Of a stretch of 64,000 bases of DNA, positions 1 through 9,159 are shown piece by piece (the first letter of the stretch is position 1; each line of letters starts with the position of its first letter). The translations under genes and the position numbers were made by a program. Origin of the DNA: Paracoccus methylarcula (lineage in GTDB: Bacteria > Pseudomonadota > Alphaproteobacteria > Rhodobacterales > Rhodobacteraceae); assembly GCF_003007735.2 (NCBI RefSeq), contig NZ_PXNQ02000008.1, positions 1 to 64,000 on the forward strand, given 5' to 3'. Under the pieces are notes generated by a model. The model saw nothing but the letters and a program-made list of their open reading frames with translations. It searched no databases and had not been told where the DNA came from.

Positions 1-252
1 TTTTTCGTCGGGATGGGCCTTGCCGCGATCATGAAAGGACGGCCGGGCCTTGATCCGTGCACGGAAGGCTGACCTGTTTGTTCATATTCTGCGGATATCG
101 TGAAGCTTGCGGGTTCTTGCCGGACGACGACGGCCCCATCACCGCGACTTGCCTCGATCAGACAATGGCCGGTAAAAAGACTGACCCGGCATGACAGGCA
201 AGGCCGGGCTAGTGTCTTGAACAAGTGTGGATTTTGTGGCGAAGCCGGAGGA

Positions 253-1932
253 ATGATGAGCAAGAAGCCAAAAGGCAGGAAAGCAAGCGAGGGAATCGAG
301 CCCGAATTCGTTCAGGACAGCGGACCGGCATCGGAGGAGGCGGATTCCGGCCAGGCCAGGAAGATCACGGGGGAAGACAAGCCCCTGGGGTCGCGCAAGG
401 CCGTCGAGACCATGTTCCGCAATGCCAGCCGGGCCGAGCTTGACATCATTGCCCTGGCCGCCACCAAGGCGAATATCATGATCTCGCTGAACGGGCTGAT
501 CATTTCGGCGCTGATGATTTCGGGCGCGTTCATCTTTTCCTCGACGGCGGCCTTCCTGTTTCCGGCAACCGTGTTCCTTGTCACGGCGGCAGTTTCGATC
601 GTCTTCGCCCTGCTTGCGGCTTCGCCCGAAAGGGCAGGGGTGTTCCCGGCGGTGAGGGACTGGCTGGTGGCGCTTTGGCGCCGGCAGGCGAAGCTGCGCG
701 ACCTGCGCGAATACCTTTCCCGGAACGATCATGCGCAGCGGGACCGGGAACTGAACCTGCTGATCTACGAGGACCGCGTTCTTCTGACGCGCGAGGAGCA
801 TTGGCAGCGGATGCAGGAATTGCTGCGCGATCAGACGGAAATCTATCATCAGATGAGCGATCAGCTGTATTGGCTGGGCCAGATGGCGAACCGCAAATTC
901 AAGATGCTGAATATCTCCTACACGGTTTTCCGTTGGGGGCTTCTGGCCTCGGTGCTTGCCTTTATCAGTGTCAAATCGGCCATGGGGGTCTTCCCCGGCT
1001 TGTCGGGCAATTCCACGACACGGCTGCGCAATGTCGGGATCTCCGAATTCACCGATATCTACGAACCCTCGGCGGTGCAGCAGCTTGCCGATGGCCGGAT
1101 ACTGGTTGTCGAGGACGAGGCGGCGCGCGCCATGAGCCTGATGGATCTCGCCGCCGATGGCAGCCTGGTCGAAAATGCCGCGAATGACCTCAAGATCAAC
1201 CGCGCAATCGGCCGCAAGATGAGCGATCTGGAGGGGCTGTCCATCGATGACGAGGGTTATGTCTACACGATCACCTCGCATTCGAAAAACAAGAAGGGAG
1301 AGCGCAAGCCCGATCGCGAGCAGCTTTTGCGCTTCAAGGTCGAGGGCAATTCGGTCGGTGACATCGGCAGCCATGTCTCGCTGCGCGATGACCTGGCCGC
1401 GGCAACGGAGCTCGGTTCGGCAATTCGCGACCTGAACGGCGAAGAGATCGATTTCGACCGGCTGAATATCGAGGGGCTGGCTTACTACAGGGAGACCGGG
1501 GACCTGATGATCGGCCTGAGGGAACCCATGGCCGGGGACAAATCCGTCATCCTGTCCATCACCAATCCCGAAGAGGTCTTCGAAAGCGGCACGGCACCGG
1601 ATTTCGGTGCGCCGATCCTGCTGGACCTGCAGGGCGGAGGCGTCCGGGCGCTGAGCTATGATCCGGTGCTGAATACATTCCTGATCGTGAACGAGATCGA
1701 GGGCTACGAGAATAACCGCTATTCGCAGCTCTGGTCATGGGCGGGCGATCCGGCGGTTGCGCCAGAGCCGCTTGCGCTTCCCGACATCATCAATCTCAAC
1801 AACGTGGAATCGATCGACTCGATCCTTGTCGATAATGAGCCGCATCTGCTGCTGATGAGCGACGAGGGCGATGAGAAGAAGAACCTGCCCGCGCGCTACA
1901 TGATGCTGAAATACGATCAGATCGGCGGATAG
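253..1932 (+). CDS. Pycsar-effector-like TM module fused to DUF3616-like domain
   Basis: 559-residue membrane protein starting at the ATG 253 (or 256) preceded by GGAGG; an upstream in-frame extension to 100 lacks a ribosome site. Residues about 55-245 resemble the Pycsar effector / DUF5706 family: the stretch AELDIIALAATKANIMISLN, a helical hairpin (about 78-97 and 100-123), a charged cytoplasmic loop with YEDRVLLT and WLGQMANRKFKML, then a third helix (about 225-245). Residues 262-559 resemble DUF3616: YEPSAVQQLADGRILVVEDE near the start and LNIEGLAY plus LMIGLREP later, typical of a beta-propeller. With three helices and a cytoplasmic N-terminus the propeller should lie in the periplasm. 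Family assignments come from recalled consensus patterns. No cyclase gene is visible, but only 250 bases of upstream sequence are in the window. Role in defence or nucleotide signalling is inference. Confidence 0.7.
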   Translation: MMSKKPKGRKASEGIEPEFVQDSGPASEEADSGQARKITGEDKPLGSRKAVETMFRNASRAELDIIALAATKANIMISLNGLIISALMISGAFIFSSTAAFLFPATVFLVTAAVSIVFALLAASPERAGVFPAVRDWLVALWRRQAKLRDLREYLSRNDHAQRDRELNLLIYEDRVLLTREEHWQRMQELLRDQTEIYHQMSDQLYWLGQMANRKFKMLNISYTVFRWGLLASVLAFISVKSAMGVFPGLSGNSTTRLRNVGISEFTDIYEPSAVQQLADGRILVVEDEAARAMSLMDLAADGSLVENAANDLKINRAIGRKMSDLEGLSIDDEGYVYTITSHSKNKKGERKPDREQLLRFKVEGNSVGDIGSHVSLRDDLAAATELGSAIRDLNGEEIDFDRLNIEGLAYYRETGDLMIGLREPMAGDKSVILSITNPEEVFESGTAPDFGAPILLDLQGGGVRALSYDPVLNTFLIVNEIEGYENNRYSQLWSWAGDPAVAPEPLALPDIINLNNVESIDSILVDNEPHLLLMSDEGDEKKNLPARYMMLKYDQIGG

Positions 1933-1972
1933 GCGAGGCAGGGTTCCGCCCGGATTTCATGGTTTTCTGCTC

Positions 1973-2001
1973 TTGACTATCGGCATGGGATAGGGCACTA
2001 C
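1973..2001 (+). promoter_or_regulatory. possible promoter of the S10 operon
   Basis: TTGACT at 1973-1978, a 17-base spacer, then CACTAC at 1996-2001. The -35 is close to consensus, the -10 is poor, and the site sits about 160 bases ahead of rpsJ in the only gap that could hold the operon promoter. Confidence 0.35.
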
Positions 2002-2162
2002 CCCCGCCATCGCAATCGGCTTCCGGTTTTATGGAAGAATCGATTGTCCAGGTGCGGGCCGTCATGGAATTTGACGGCCTGCGCTTTTTTACGGTTCGAC
2101 GCAGCCAGGGCGTGGTGTTCTGTCTGCCTCTCAACTGGAACTCCCCATTCGAGGGATGTGAC

Positions 2163-2471
2163 ATGCAAAGCCAGAATATCCGCATCCGGTTGAAGGCCTT
2201 CGATTACCGCGTGCTGGACGCCAGCACCCAGGAAATCGTCAACACGGCCAAGCGCACCGGTGCGACCGTTCGCGGCCCGATTCCGCTGCCGAACAAGATC
2301 GAGAAATTCACCGTCCTGCGCGGTCCGCATATCGACAAGAAATCGCGTGACCAGTGGGAAATCCGCACGCATAAGCGTCTGCTGGATATCGTCGATCCGA
2401 CGCCCCAGACCGTTGACGCCCTGATGAAACTCGACCTCGCCGCGGGCGTGGATGTCGAGATCAAGGTGTAA
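2163..2471 (+). CDS. rpsJ: 30S ribosomal protein S10
   Basis: 102 residues beginning [19 protein letters not shown], the usual S10 length and start; in-frame codons back to 2031 are not part of the family. S10 sits in the head of the small subunit and also acts with NusB in antitermination. Contains the conserved [20 protein letters not shown] loop and ends DVEIKV. First gene of the S10 operon; in many alphaproteobacteria tuf precedes it, but here the neighbour is the membrane protein at 253-1932. rplC follows after 11 bases. Confidence 0.97.
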   Translation: MQSQNIRIRLKAFDYRVLDASTQEIVNTAKRTGATVRGPIPLPNKIEKFTVLRGPHIDKKSRDQWEIRTHKRLLDIVDPTPQTVDALMKLDLAAGVDVEIKV

Positions 2472-2482
2472 GGAGGGGTTCG

Positions 2483-3352
2483 ATGCTACGTACCGGTATT
2501 ATCGCCAAGAAGCTGGGCATGACCCGGCTGTTCCTCGAGGATGGCCGCCAGGTTCCGGTGACCGTCCTGCAACTGGACAATCTGCAAGTCGTGGACCAGC
2601 GCACGGTCGAGCGTGACGGCTACACTGCCGTTCAGCTCGGCGCAGGCGCTGCCAAGGCCAAGCGGACCACCGCCGCGATGCGCGGCCATTTCGCCAAGGC
2701 CTCGGTTGCGCCCAAGCGCAAGATCGCGGAATTCCGCGTGGCCGAGGAAAACCTGATCAATGTGGGTGAAGAGATCACCGCTGACCATTATTTCGCCGGT
2801 CAGTATGTGGACATCGCCGGCACCTCGATCGGTAAGGGTTTCGCAGGTGCGATGAAGCGGCATAATTTCGGCGGCCTGCGCGCCTCGCACGGCGTGTCGA
2901 TCAGCCACCGCTCGCATGGTTCGACCGGCCAGTGCCAGGACCCCGGCAAGGTGTTCAAGGGCAAGAAGATGGCCGGCCATATGGGCGCCGCCCGCGTGAC
3001 CACGCAGAACCTGCAGGTCGTGCGCACCGATGCCGATCGCGGCCTGATCATGGTCAAGGGCTCGGTTCCCGGTTCGAAAGGTGGCTGGGTCACGGTCAAG
3101 GACGCGGTCAAGAAGGCGCTGCCTGAAAACGCAATCTTCCCCGCTGCCCTGAAATCCGCTGCCGAAGAGGCCAAGCGCCTGGCCGAGGAAGCCGCCGCCG
3201 CCGCTGCCGCCGAGGAAGAAGCCGCCCGCAAGGCTGCCGAAGCCGAAGCTGCTGCCGCCGAAGAAGCCGCGCTGAAGGAGGCCGAGGCTTCCATCCAGGC
3301 CGAAGGTGGCGAGGCTGCATCTGACGACTCCGCGCCCGAAGGAGACAAGTGA
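2483..3352 (+). CDS. rplC: 50S ribosomal protein L3
   Basis: 289 residues. The first about 220 are a standard L3 core (start [17 protein letters not shown]; central [24 protein letters not shown] segment in two adjoining pieces), a primary binder of 23S rRNA near the peptidyl-transferase centre. The last about 65 residues form a low-complexity Ala/Glu/Lys helix-like tail, as seen in L3 of several Rhodobacteraceae. Ribosome site AGGAGG ends 7 bases before the ATG. The stop overlaps the rplD start (TGATG), suggesting translational coupling. Confidence 0.96.
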   Translation: MLRTGIIAKKLGMTRLFLEDGRQVPVTVLQLDNLQVVDQRTVERDGYTAVQLGAGAAKAKRTTAAMRGHFAKASVAPKRKIAEFRVAEENLINVGEEITADHYFAGQYVDIAGTSIGKGFAGAMKRHNFGGLRASHGVSISHRSHGSTGQCQDPGKVFKGKKMAGHMGAARVTTQNLQVVRTDADRGLIMVKGSVPGSKGGWVTVKDAVKKALPENAIFPAALKSAAEEAKRLAEEAAAAAAAEEEAARKAAEAEAAAAEEAALKEAEASIQAEGGEAASDDSAPEGDK

Positions 3353-3972
3353 TGAAACTCGATGTGATCAAGCTGGACTCGGGCAAGGCCGGGTCGATCG
3401 ATCTGAGCGACGAGGTCTTCGGGCTGGAACCGCGCGGCGATCTGCTGCAGCGTGTCGTTCGCTGGCAGCGTGCCAAGGCCCAGGCCGGGACCCATTCGGT
3501 GCTGACCAAGTCGGAGGTCAGCTACTCGACCAAGAAGATCTATCGCCAGAAGGGCACCGGCGGCGCTCGCCACGGCAGCCGCAAGGCACCGATCTTCCGC
3601 AAGGGTGGCGTCTACAAGGGGCCGACCCCGCGCAGCCACGCCTTTGACCTGCCCAAGAAGGTGCGGGCCCTGGGGCTGAAGCATGCGCTGTCGGCGAAAG
3701 CCACGGCCGGTGAACTCGTGGTCGTCGAGGATCTGAACCTCGCCGATGCCAAGACCGCCGTCGTCGCCAAGGCCGTCAAGGAAAACGGCTGGAAGCGCGT
3801 GCTGGTGATCGACGGTGCCGAGGTCAACGAAGGCTTCGCCCGCGCCGCGCGCAACATCGAGGGTGTGGATATCCTGCCGTCGATGGGCGCCAATGTCTAT
3901 GACATCCTCAAGCGTGATACCCTGGTCATCACGCGGGCGGGTGTCGAAGCTCTGGAGGCTCGCCTGAAATGA
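3352..3972 (+). CDS. rplD: 50S ribosomal protein L4
   Basis: 206 residues, start [14 protein letters not shown] at the ATG that shares its A with the rplC stop; GAAGGAG precedes it inside rplC. L4 binds 23S rRNA and lines the exit tunnel; in enteric bacteria it is the autogenous repressor of the S10 operon. The family loop [20 protein letters not shown] is present and the C-terminus [14 protein letters not shown] is intact. Overlaps rplW by four bases (ATGA). Confidence 0.97.
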   Translation: MKLDVIKLDSGKAGSIDLSDEVFGLEPRGDLLQRVVRWQRAKAQAGTHSVLTKSEVSYSTKKIYRQKGTGGARHGSRKAPIFRKGGVYKGPTPRSHAFDLPKKVRALGLKHALSAKATAGELVVVEDLNLADAKTAVVAKAVKENGWKRVLVIDGAEVNEGFARAARNIEGVDILPSMGANVYDILKRDTLVITRAGVEALEARLK

Positions 3973-4265
3973 GCGCGAAACCCGAACATTACGATGTGAT
4001 CGTCAAGCCGGTCATCACCGAAAAGGCCACGCTGACCTCGGAAAACAACGGCGTTGTCTTCCAGGTGACGAATGACGCCACCAAGCCGCAGATCAAGGAA
4101 GCGGTCGAGGCGCTGTTCGGCGTCAAGGTGAAGGCGGTGAACACCACCATCACCAAGGGCAAGACCAAGCGTTTCCGCGGCCAGCTTGGCCGCCGGAGCG
4201 ATGTGAAGAAGGCCTATGTGACCCTCGAGGAGGGGAACACTATCGACGTCTCGACGGGACTCTGA
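3969..4265 (+). CDS. rplW: 50S ribosomal protein L23
   Basis: 98 residues with the L23 signature [13 protein letters not shown] near the N-terminus and [17 protein letters not shown] in the middle. L23 sits at the tunnel exit and docks trigger factor and SRP. Starts inside the last codons of rplD, so the two are probably translated together. It is followed by a strong hairpin plus T-run before rplB, an unusual break inside the operon. Confidence 0.97.
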   Translation: MSAKPEHYDVIVKPVITEKATLTSENNGVVFQVTNDATKPQIKEAVEALFGVKVKAVNTTITKGKTKRFRGQLGRRSDVKKAYVTLEEGNTIDVSTGL

Positions 4266-4282
4266 TAGTAGGCTGCGAATCT

Positions 4283-4316
4283 GCGGCCCCGGATAACCGG
4301 GGCCGCGCGTTTTTTG
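4283..4316 (+). terminator. intrinsic terminator-like hairpin between rplW and rplB
   Basis: Perfect 10-bp G+C stem GCGGCCCCGG / CCGGGGCCGC (4283-4292 with 4297-4306), ATAA loop, then GCGTTTTTTG. It has all parts of a rho-independent terminator yet lies inside the S10 operon, so it may act as an attenuator or partial terminator. Confidence 0.75.
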
Positions 4317-4360
4317 ATTGAAACGGACCATCTTGGTCCAAAGCGACGGAAGACAGAAAG

Positions 4361-5200
4361 ATGGCATTGAAGTCGTATAAACCGACGACGCCTGGCCAGC
4401 GCGGGCTGGTTCTGATCGACCGTTCGGAGCTTTGGAAAGGTCGCCCGGTCAAGACTCTCACCGAGGGTTTGACGAAGAAGGGCGGACGGAACAACACCGG
4501 ACGGATCACCATGCGCCGCAAGGGCGGCGGGGCAAAGCGCCTGTATCGCATCGTCGATTTCAAGCGCAACAAGTTCGACGTGACCGCGGTGGTCGAGCGG
4601 ATCGAATACGATCCCAACCGGACCGCCTTCATCGCGCTGGTCTCTTACGAGGATGGCGAGCGCGCCTATATCCTCGCGCCGCAGCGTCTAGCCGTGGGCG
4701 ACAAGATCATCGCCAGCAGCAAGGTTGACGTGAAGCCCGGCAACGCCATGCCCTTCAGCGGCATGCCGATCGGCACCATCGTCCATAATGTCGAGCTGAA
4801 GCCCGGCAAGGGCGGTCAGATCGCGCGTTCGGCCGGCACCTATGCGCAATTCGTGGGCCGCGACGGTGGCTATGCGCAGATCCGCCTGTCCTCGGGCGAG
4901 CTGCGGATGGTGCGTCAGGAATGCATGGCAACCATCGGCGCCGTGTCGAATGCCGACCATTCGAACCAGAATATCGGCAAGGCCGGCCGCAACCGCCACA
5001 AGGGCATCCGCCCCTCTGTCCGCGGTGTCGTCATGAACCCGATCGACCACCCGCATGGTGGTGGTGAGGGCCGCACCTCGGGTGGCCGCACGCCGGTGAC
5101 GCCCTGGGGCAAGGACACCAAGGGCAAGAAGACCCGCAGCAACAAGTCGACCGACAAGTATATCCTGCGGTCGCGTCACGCGAAGAAGAAGGGGCGTTAA
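4361..5200 (+). CDS. rplB: 50S ribosomal protein L2
   Basis: 279 residues, start [16 protein letters not shown]2 is a primary 23S binder needed for subunit joining and peptidyl-transferase activity. The conserved [19 protein letters not shown] segment with its functional histidine is present near the C-terminus, followed by GKKTRSNK. Separated from rplW by 95 bases holding a terminator-like hairpin; rpsS follows after three bases. Confidence 0.97.
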   Translation: MALKSYKPTTPGQRGLVLIDRSELWKGRPVKTLTEGLTKKGGRNNTGRITMRRKGGGAKRLYRIVDFKRNKFDVTAVVERIEYDPNRTAFIALVSYEDGERAYILAPQRLAVGDKIIASSKVDVKPGNAMPFSGMPIGTIVHNVELKPGKGGQIARSAGTYAQFVGRDGGYAQIRLSSGELRMVRQECMATIGAVSNADHSNQNIGKAGRNRHKGIRPSVRGVVMNPIDHPHGGGEGRTSGGRTPVTPWGKDTKGKKTRSNKSTDKYILRSRHAKKKGR

Positions 5201-5203
5201 GTC

Positions 5204-5482
5204 ATGGCACGTTCTGTATGGAAGGGCCCCTTTGTTGACGCCTATGTGCTCAAGAAAGCGGAAAAGGCCCGTGAGTCGGGGAAATCCGACGTCATCAAGA
5301 TCTGGTCGCGTCGTTCGACCATCCTGCCGCAATTCGTCGGCCTCACTTTCGGCGTCTATAACGGGCACAAGCATATCCCCGTGAACGTCTCGGAAGACAT
5401 GATCGGCCAGAAATTCGGTGAATACTCGCCCACCCGGACCTATTACGGTCACGCGGCGGACAAGAAAGCCAAGAGGAAGTAA
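5204..5482 (+). CDS. rpsS: 30S ribosomal protein S19
   Basis: 92 residues starting [18 protein letters not shown], with the S19 motif [20 protein letters not shown] and [13 protein letters not shown] at the end. It pairs with S13 in the 30S head. Standard length and position between rplB and rplV, five bases from the next gene. Confidence 0.97.
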   Translation: MARSVWKGPFVDAYVLKKAEKARESGKSDVIKIWSRRSTILPQFVGLTFGVYNGHKHIPVNVSEDMIGQKFGEYSPTRTYYGHAADKKAKRK

Positions 5483-5487
5483 TCGTC

Positions 5488-5868
5488 ATGGGTAAGGAAA
5501 AGAATCCGCGCCGCGTGGCGGAGAACGAGGCGATGGCGAAGACCAAGATGCTTCGCGTCTCGCCGCAGAAGCTGAATCTCGTCGCTGGCCTGATCCGCGG
5601 CAAGAAAGTCGATCGCGCCCTGTCCGATCTGACCTTCTCGCACAAGCGCATCGCGGGCGACGTGAAGAAATGCCTTCAGTCGGCCATCGCGAATGCCGAG
5701 AACAACCACGGGCTGGACGTCGACAACCTGATCGTCGCCGAAGCCTGGGTCGGCAAGAACCTGGTGATGAAGCGCGGCCGTCCGCGGGCCCGTGGCCGGT
5801 TCGGCAAGATCATGAAGCCGTTTTCGGAAATCACCATCAAGGTGCGCCAAGTCGAGGAGCAAGCGTAA
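5488..5868 (+). CDS. rplV: 50S ribosomal protein L22
   Basis: 126 residues with the L22 core [20 protein letters not shown] and the tunnel-loop region [16 protein letters not shown], a classic site of macrolide-resistance changes. The N-terminal [20 protein letters not shown] extension is the alphaproteobacterial form. The stop overlaps the rpsC start (TAATG). Confidence 0.97.
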   Translation: MGKEKNPRRVAENEAMAKTKMLRVSPQKLNLVAGLIRGKKVDRALSDLTFSHKRIAGDVKKCLQSAIANAENNHGLDVDNLIVAEAWVGKNLVMKRGRPRARGRFGKIMKPFSEITIKVRQVEEQA

Positions 5869-6578
5869 TGGGTCAGAAGGTCAACCCCATCGGGATGCGC
5901 CTCCAGGTCAACCGCACCTGGGATAGCCGCTGGTATGCAGACGACAAGGAATATGGCGATCTGCTTCTTGAAGACCTGAAAATCCGGGACTTCATCAAGA
6001 AAGAGGCCAAGCAGGCCGGTATCAGCCGCGTCATCATCGAGCGTCCGCACAAGAAGTGCCGCGTGACCATTCACGCCGCGCGTCCGGGTGTCATCATCGG
6101 CAAGAAGGGCGCCGATATCGAAACCCTGCGCAAGAAGCTGTCGAACTTCACCGGCAGCGAGCTGCATCTGAACATCGTCGAAGTGCGCAAGCCCGAGATC
6201 GATGCCGCGCTGGTCGCCGAGTCGATCGCGCAGCAGCTCGAACGCCGTGTCTCGTTCCGCCGCGCCATGAAGCGCTCGGTCCAGAACGCGATGCGCATGG
6301 GTGCCCTGGGTATTCGTGTGAATGTCGCGGGCCGTCTTGGCGGTGCCGAGATCGCGCGGACCGAATGGTATCGCGAAGGCCGTGTGCCTCTGCACACCCT
6401 GCGCGCCGACATGGATTACGCGCTGGCCGAAGCCTCGACCCCTTACGGGATCATCGGCGTCAAGGTGTGGATCTTCAAGGGCGAGATCATGGAACATGAT
6501 CCGCAAGCCCGCGATCGTCGCGCAGCCGAGGCCCAGGAAGGTCCGGCTCCGCGCGGCCCGCGCCGCGACGCCCGGTAA
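5868..6578 (+). CDS. rpsC: 30S ribosomal protein S3
   Basis: 236 residues from the ATG sharing its A with the rplV stop ([20 protein letters not shown]); the longer open frame back to 5670 is a shadow of rplV. The KH RNA-binding motif [17 protein letters not shown] lies near residue 75. S3 forms the mRNA entry site with S4 and S5. A short Arg/Pro-rich tail ends the protein. Confidence 0.97.
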   Translation: MGQKVNPIGMRLQVNRTWDSRWYADDKEYGDLLLEDLKIRDFIKKEAKQAGISRVIIERPHKKCRVTIHAARPGVIIGKKGADIETLRKKLSNFTGSELHLNIVEVRKPEIDAALVAESIAQQLERRVSFRRAMKRSVQNAMRMGALGIRVNVAGRLGGAEIARTEWYREGRVPLHTLRADMDYALAEASTPYGIIGVKVWIFKGEIMEHDPQARDRRAAEAQEGPAPRGPRRDAR

Positions 6579-6590
6579 GGAGAACAGAAA

Positions 6591-7004
6591 ATGCTGCAGC
6601 CTAAACGGACGAAGTTCCGCAAACAGCACAAGGGCCGGATTCACGGCAACGCAAAGGGCGGGTTCGATATCAATTTCGGATCCTTCGCCCTGAAGGCCGC
6701 CGAGCCTCAGCGCGTCACCGCCCGCCAGATCGAAGCGGCCCGCCGCGCGATCACCCGCCACATGAAGCGTCAGGGCCGGGTCTGGATCCGGATCTTCCCG
6801 GATGTTCCGGTTTCCTCGAAGCCGACCGAAGTGCGGATGGGTAAAGGCAAGGGTTCGGTCGATTTCTGGGCCGCCCGCGTGCATCCCGGCCGGATCATGT
6901 TCGAGATCGACGGTGTCTCCGACACCATCGCCAAGGAGGCCCTGCGTCTCGGTGCGATGAAACTGCCGATCCAGACCCGCATCGTCGAGCGTCAGGACTG
7001 GTAA
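6591..7004 (+). CDS. rplP: 50S ribosomal protein L16
   Basis: 137 residues, start [16 protein letters not shown], family length. Carries [20 protein letters not shown] and the [15 protein letters not shown] motif that contacts the aminoacyl-tRNA elbow. Normally rpmC follows at once; here a terminator and an opposite-strand gene separate them by about 1.25 kb. Confidence 0.97.
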   Translation: MLQPKRTKFRKQHKGRIHGNAKGGFDINFGSFALKAAEPQRVTARQIEAARRAITRHMKRQGRVWIRIFPDVPVSSKPTEVRMGKGKGSVDFWAARVHPGRIMFEIDGVSDTIAKEALRLGAMKLPIQTRIVERQDW

Positions 7005-7047
7005 AAGGGTGGGGCGCTTCGCCGTCCCGCTTTCGGCTCAAGGATAA

Positions 7048-7074
7048 AGCCCCGGCGCGTTGCCGGGGCTTTTC
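7048..7074 (+). terminator. intrinsic terminator after rplP
   Basis: Stem AAGCCCCGGC / GCCGGGGCTT (7048-7057 with 7063-7072), loop GCGTT, followed by TTTT. It ends the first half of the ribosomal operon ahead of the antisense RTX gene, so rpmC and later genes need their own promoter. Confidence 0.75.
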
Positions 7075-7120
7075 CATTGGGAGCGGCTGCGGTGGTGACA
7101 GCACCACGTTTTGCCGATGA

Positions 7121-8053
7121 TCAGGCGGGCAGGTTGACGAATTGCAGATCGCCCTCTGCGATCGATGGCGTGCCATCGAGCCACAAGGTCGCGTGCAGGA
7201 CCGGATCCGTCTGTCCCTTTACGGCATAATGCAACGTGATACCGGTCGATGTCTCGTCTTCGGACTGGACGATATCATGGCCCAGATAGGTCGCCGCTTC
7301 GGCATGGGTTACCGGATCGATGGTCAGCTTGTCCTCGCCCGAGACGAAATCCGAAATGCGTCCAATATCGTTCGAGCGGGGTTCGTCCGAAGGGCCTTCG
7401 GTGCTACCCACGTCATTATTGCCGTAAAAATCGGCAAGAGAAATCAGTTCCTCGTCCAGCTCGACTGAAAGATCGAAGCTGTCACTGCCCTCTCCGCCCG
7501 ACAGATCCGGGCCGTCGGCACCGTCGAACTCCAGTTGGGTGACGCCCTCAAGCTTGCCCACCTGCAAGACATCGTCGCCTTCGCCCCCGAAGAGCGACAG
7601 GTTGCCGAAATCGTAATATTCGCTATCGCTGGCGCTGATCGTGTCATTGCCGGCGTCGCCATGAATTTCCGTATCGGCGCCGTCGATCATCTGGATATGG
7701 TCGTTTCCGTCGCCGCCATGAATCTCGTTGCGATAGGAATAGCCGATATCGATCTCGTCATTCCCGGCGCCTGAGTCGATATTCCATTCGATTTCCTCAC
7801 CCTCTTCGAAGCGGATCGTGTCGTCGCCATCCAGGCTGGACAGGGTGCCGTCCTCATCCGCTTCGGGATCGTAACTTGTGATCTCGTCGGCGCCATCGGT
7901 TCCTTCATGCAACTGGGGCTCAGGTCCCGGTTCCGGGGCGGGCTCTGGTTGCGGGTCCGAATGCTCGTCACCGTCGCTATCATCGTTGATGAAGAATATG
8001 CTTCCGACGAGTGCCGCGACAACGGATGCGCCGATCATAACAGTGGGTTCCAA
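7121..8053 (-). CDS. membrane-anchored RTX-repeat protein inserted in the S10 operon
   Basis: 310 residues from a TTG start at 8053 with GGAG eight bases upstream (an ATG at 8038 is the alternative). A single hydrophobic helix (about residues 5-22) is followed by a Pro/Glu linker (PEPAPEPGPEP) and an acidic body with RTX-type calcium-binding nonapeptides: GGDGNDHIQ, GDAGNDTIS, GGEGDDVLQ and GGEGSDSFD. The C-terminal half has an FVSGEDKLTID-type segment common in RTX proteins. Calcium-dependent folding outside the cytoplasm is expected; function is unknown. No type I secretion gene is nearby. It lies opposite to and between rplP and rpmC. Confidence 0.75.
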   Translation of the reverse strand: MEPTVMIGASVVAALVGSIFFINDDSDGDEHSDPQPEPAPEPGPEPQLHEGTDGADEITSYDPEADEDGTLSSLDGDDTIRFEEGEEIEWNIDSGAGNDEIDIGYSYRNEIHGGDGNDHIQMIDGADTEIHGDAGNDTISASDSEYYDFGNLSLFGGEGDDVLQVGKLEGVTQLEFDGADGPDLSGGEGSDSFDLSVELDEELISLADFYGNNDVGSTEGPSDEPRSNDIGRISDFVSGEDKLTIDPVTHAEAATYLGHDIVQSEDETSTGITLHYAVKGQTDPVLHATLWLDGTPSIAEGDLQFVNLPA

Positions 8054-8140
8054 GATCTGTACTCCGAACTAAATTACTAACATTGATACGGTAGAAGCAT
8101 CGCATGAACCTGACAAGTTCGAAAACCTGGGCAAACCCTG

Positions 8141-8169
8141 TTGCAATATGCGTATCACGGGTGTATGGG
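8141..8169 (+). promoter_or_regulatory. possible promoter for rpmC and the downstream ribosomal genes
   Basis: TTGCAA at 8141-8146, 17-base spacer, TATGGG at 8164-8169, about 90 bases before the rpmC start. Some promoter is expected here because a terminator and an antisense gene cut rpmC off from rplP; this is the best match I see. Confidence 0.35.
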
Positions 8170-8256
8170 CTGGCCTTCATCTCGAAACTCCACCGGGAAT
8201 CAGGGTGGCCTTGGCAATCAAGGGCCCTCCGGTGATGTTGGAAAGGAACAAGCGCA

Positions 8257-8463
8257 ATGGATGCGCAGGAACTGAAATCGAAGACCCCGGACCAGCTGCA
8301 AGAGCAGCTTGTCTCGCTGAAGAAGGAAGCGTTCAACCTGCGCTTCCAGCAGGCCACCGGCCAGCTCGAGAACACCGCCCGCATGCGCGCCGTGCGCCGT
8401 GACGTTGCGCGTGTGAGGACCATTCTGAACCAGAAAGCGGCAGAAGCCGCGGCATCGAACTAA
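8257..8463 (+). CDS. rpmC: 50S ribosomal protein L29
   Basis: 68 residues, start [18 protein letters not shown], with the L29 motif [17 protein letters not shown] and the basic segment [14 protein letters not shown]29 sits near the tunnel exit next to L23. GGAAAGGA precedes the start. First gene after the RTX insertion, so it probably heads a separate transcript. Confidence 0.96.
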   Translation: MDAQELKSKTPDQLQEQLVSLKKEAFNLRFQQATGQLENTARMRAVRRDVARVRTILNQKAAEAAASN

Positions 8464-8475
8464 GGAGGCTGGCTC

Positions 8476-8721
8476 ATGCCCAAACGCATTCTGCAAGGCC
8501 GCGTGACCAGCGACAAGAACGATCAGACCGTGACCGTTCTGGTCGAGCGCCGCTACAAGCATCCGCTGCTGCACAAGACCGTACGGTCGTCCAAGAAATA
8601 TCGCGCCCATGACGCGAATAACCAGTTCAAGATCGGGGATACCGTTCGCATTGCCGAATGTGCCCCGGTCTCGAAGACGAAACGCTGGACCGTCCTGACG
8701 GATGAGGCCGCTTCGGCGTAA
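8476..8721 (+). CDS. rpsQ: 30S ribosomal protein S17
   Basis: 81 residues, [19 protein letters not shown], with the family pattern [21 protein letters not shown] primary 16S rRNA binder of the body of the 30S subunit. AAGGAGG lies 7 bases before the ATG; 12 bases separate it from rpmC. About 70 bases follow before rplN. Confidence 0.97.
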   Translation: MPKRILQGRVTSDKNDQTVTVLVERRYKHPLLHKTVRSSKKYRAHDANNQFKIGDTVRIAECAPVSKTKRWTVLTDEAASA

Positions 8722-8790
8722 CCTCTTTACCAGAATTAATCGAAACCCTGGGGCCGGAAGAGCCGGTCCCCAAAGGTCGGGAGAAACCAA

Positions 8791-9159
8791 ATGATCCAGA
8801 TGCAGACCAATCTGGATGTCGCTGACAACTCCGGCGCGCGCCGGGTGCAGTGCATCAAGGTCCTGGGTGGTTCGCACCGTCGCTATGCGTCGGTGGGCGA
8901 CATTATCGTCGTGTCCGTCAAGGAAGCCATCCCACGGGGCCGGGTCAAGAAGGGCGATGTGCGCAAGGCCGTCGTCGTTCGGACCGCCAAGGAAGTGAAG
9001 CGCGAGGACGGAACCTCGATCCGCTTCGACCGCAACGCCGCCGTTGTCCTGAACAACCAGGGCGAGCCGGTCGGCACCCGTATCTTCGGGCCGGTCGTGC
9101 GTGAGCTGCGTGCGAAGAACTTCATGAAGATCATCTCGCTTGCTCCGGAGGTGCTGTAA
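8791..9159 (+). CDS. rplN: 50S ribosomal protein L14
   Basis: 122 residues, [20 protein letters not shown], with the L14 signature around [19 protein letters not shown]14 forms an intersubunit bridge with 16S rRNA and binds the silencing factor RsfS. Exact family length. The last base of its TAA is the first base of the rplX ATG. Confidence 0.97.
   Translation: MIQMQTNLDVADNSGARRVQCIKVLGGSHRRYASVGDIIVVSVKEAIPRGRVKKGDVRKAVVVRTAKEVKREDGTSIRFDRNAAVVLNNQGEPVGTRIFGPVVRELRAKNFMKIISLAPEVL

Noticed and set aside
1..72. Open frame ending in TGA at 70-72 that could be the 3' end of a gene
   Set aside because: Only 23 codons are visible, with no recognisable motif; too little to call.
139..1374. Long minus-strand open frame opposite the Pycsar-like gene
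   Set aside because: Codon-shadow of the plus-strand gene: Arg/Gln/His-rich, no ribosome site, no motif.
253..1932. Treating the membrane protein as a proven Pycsar defence effector
   Set aside because: No cyclase is visible and the family match is from pattern recall; kept as a candidate only.
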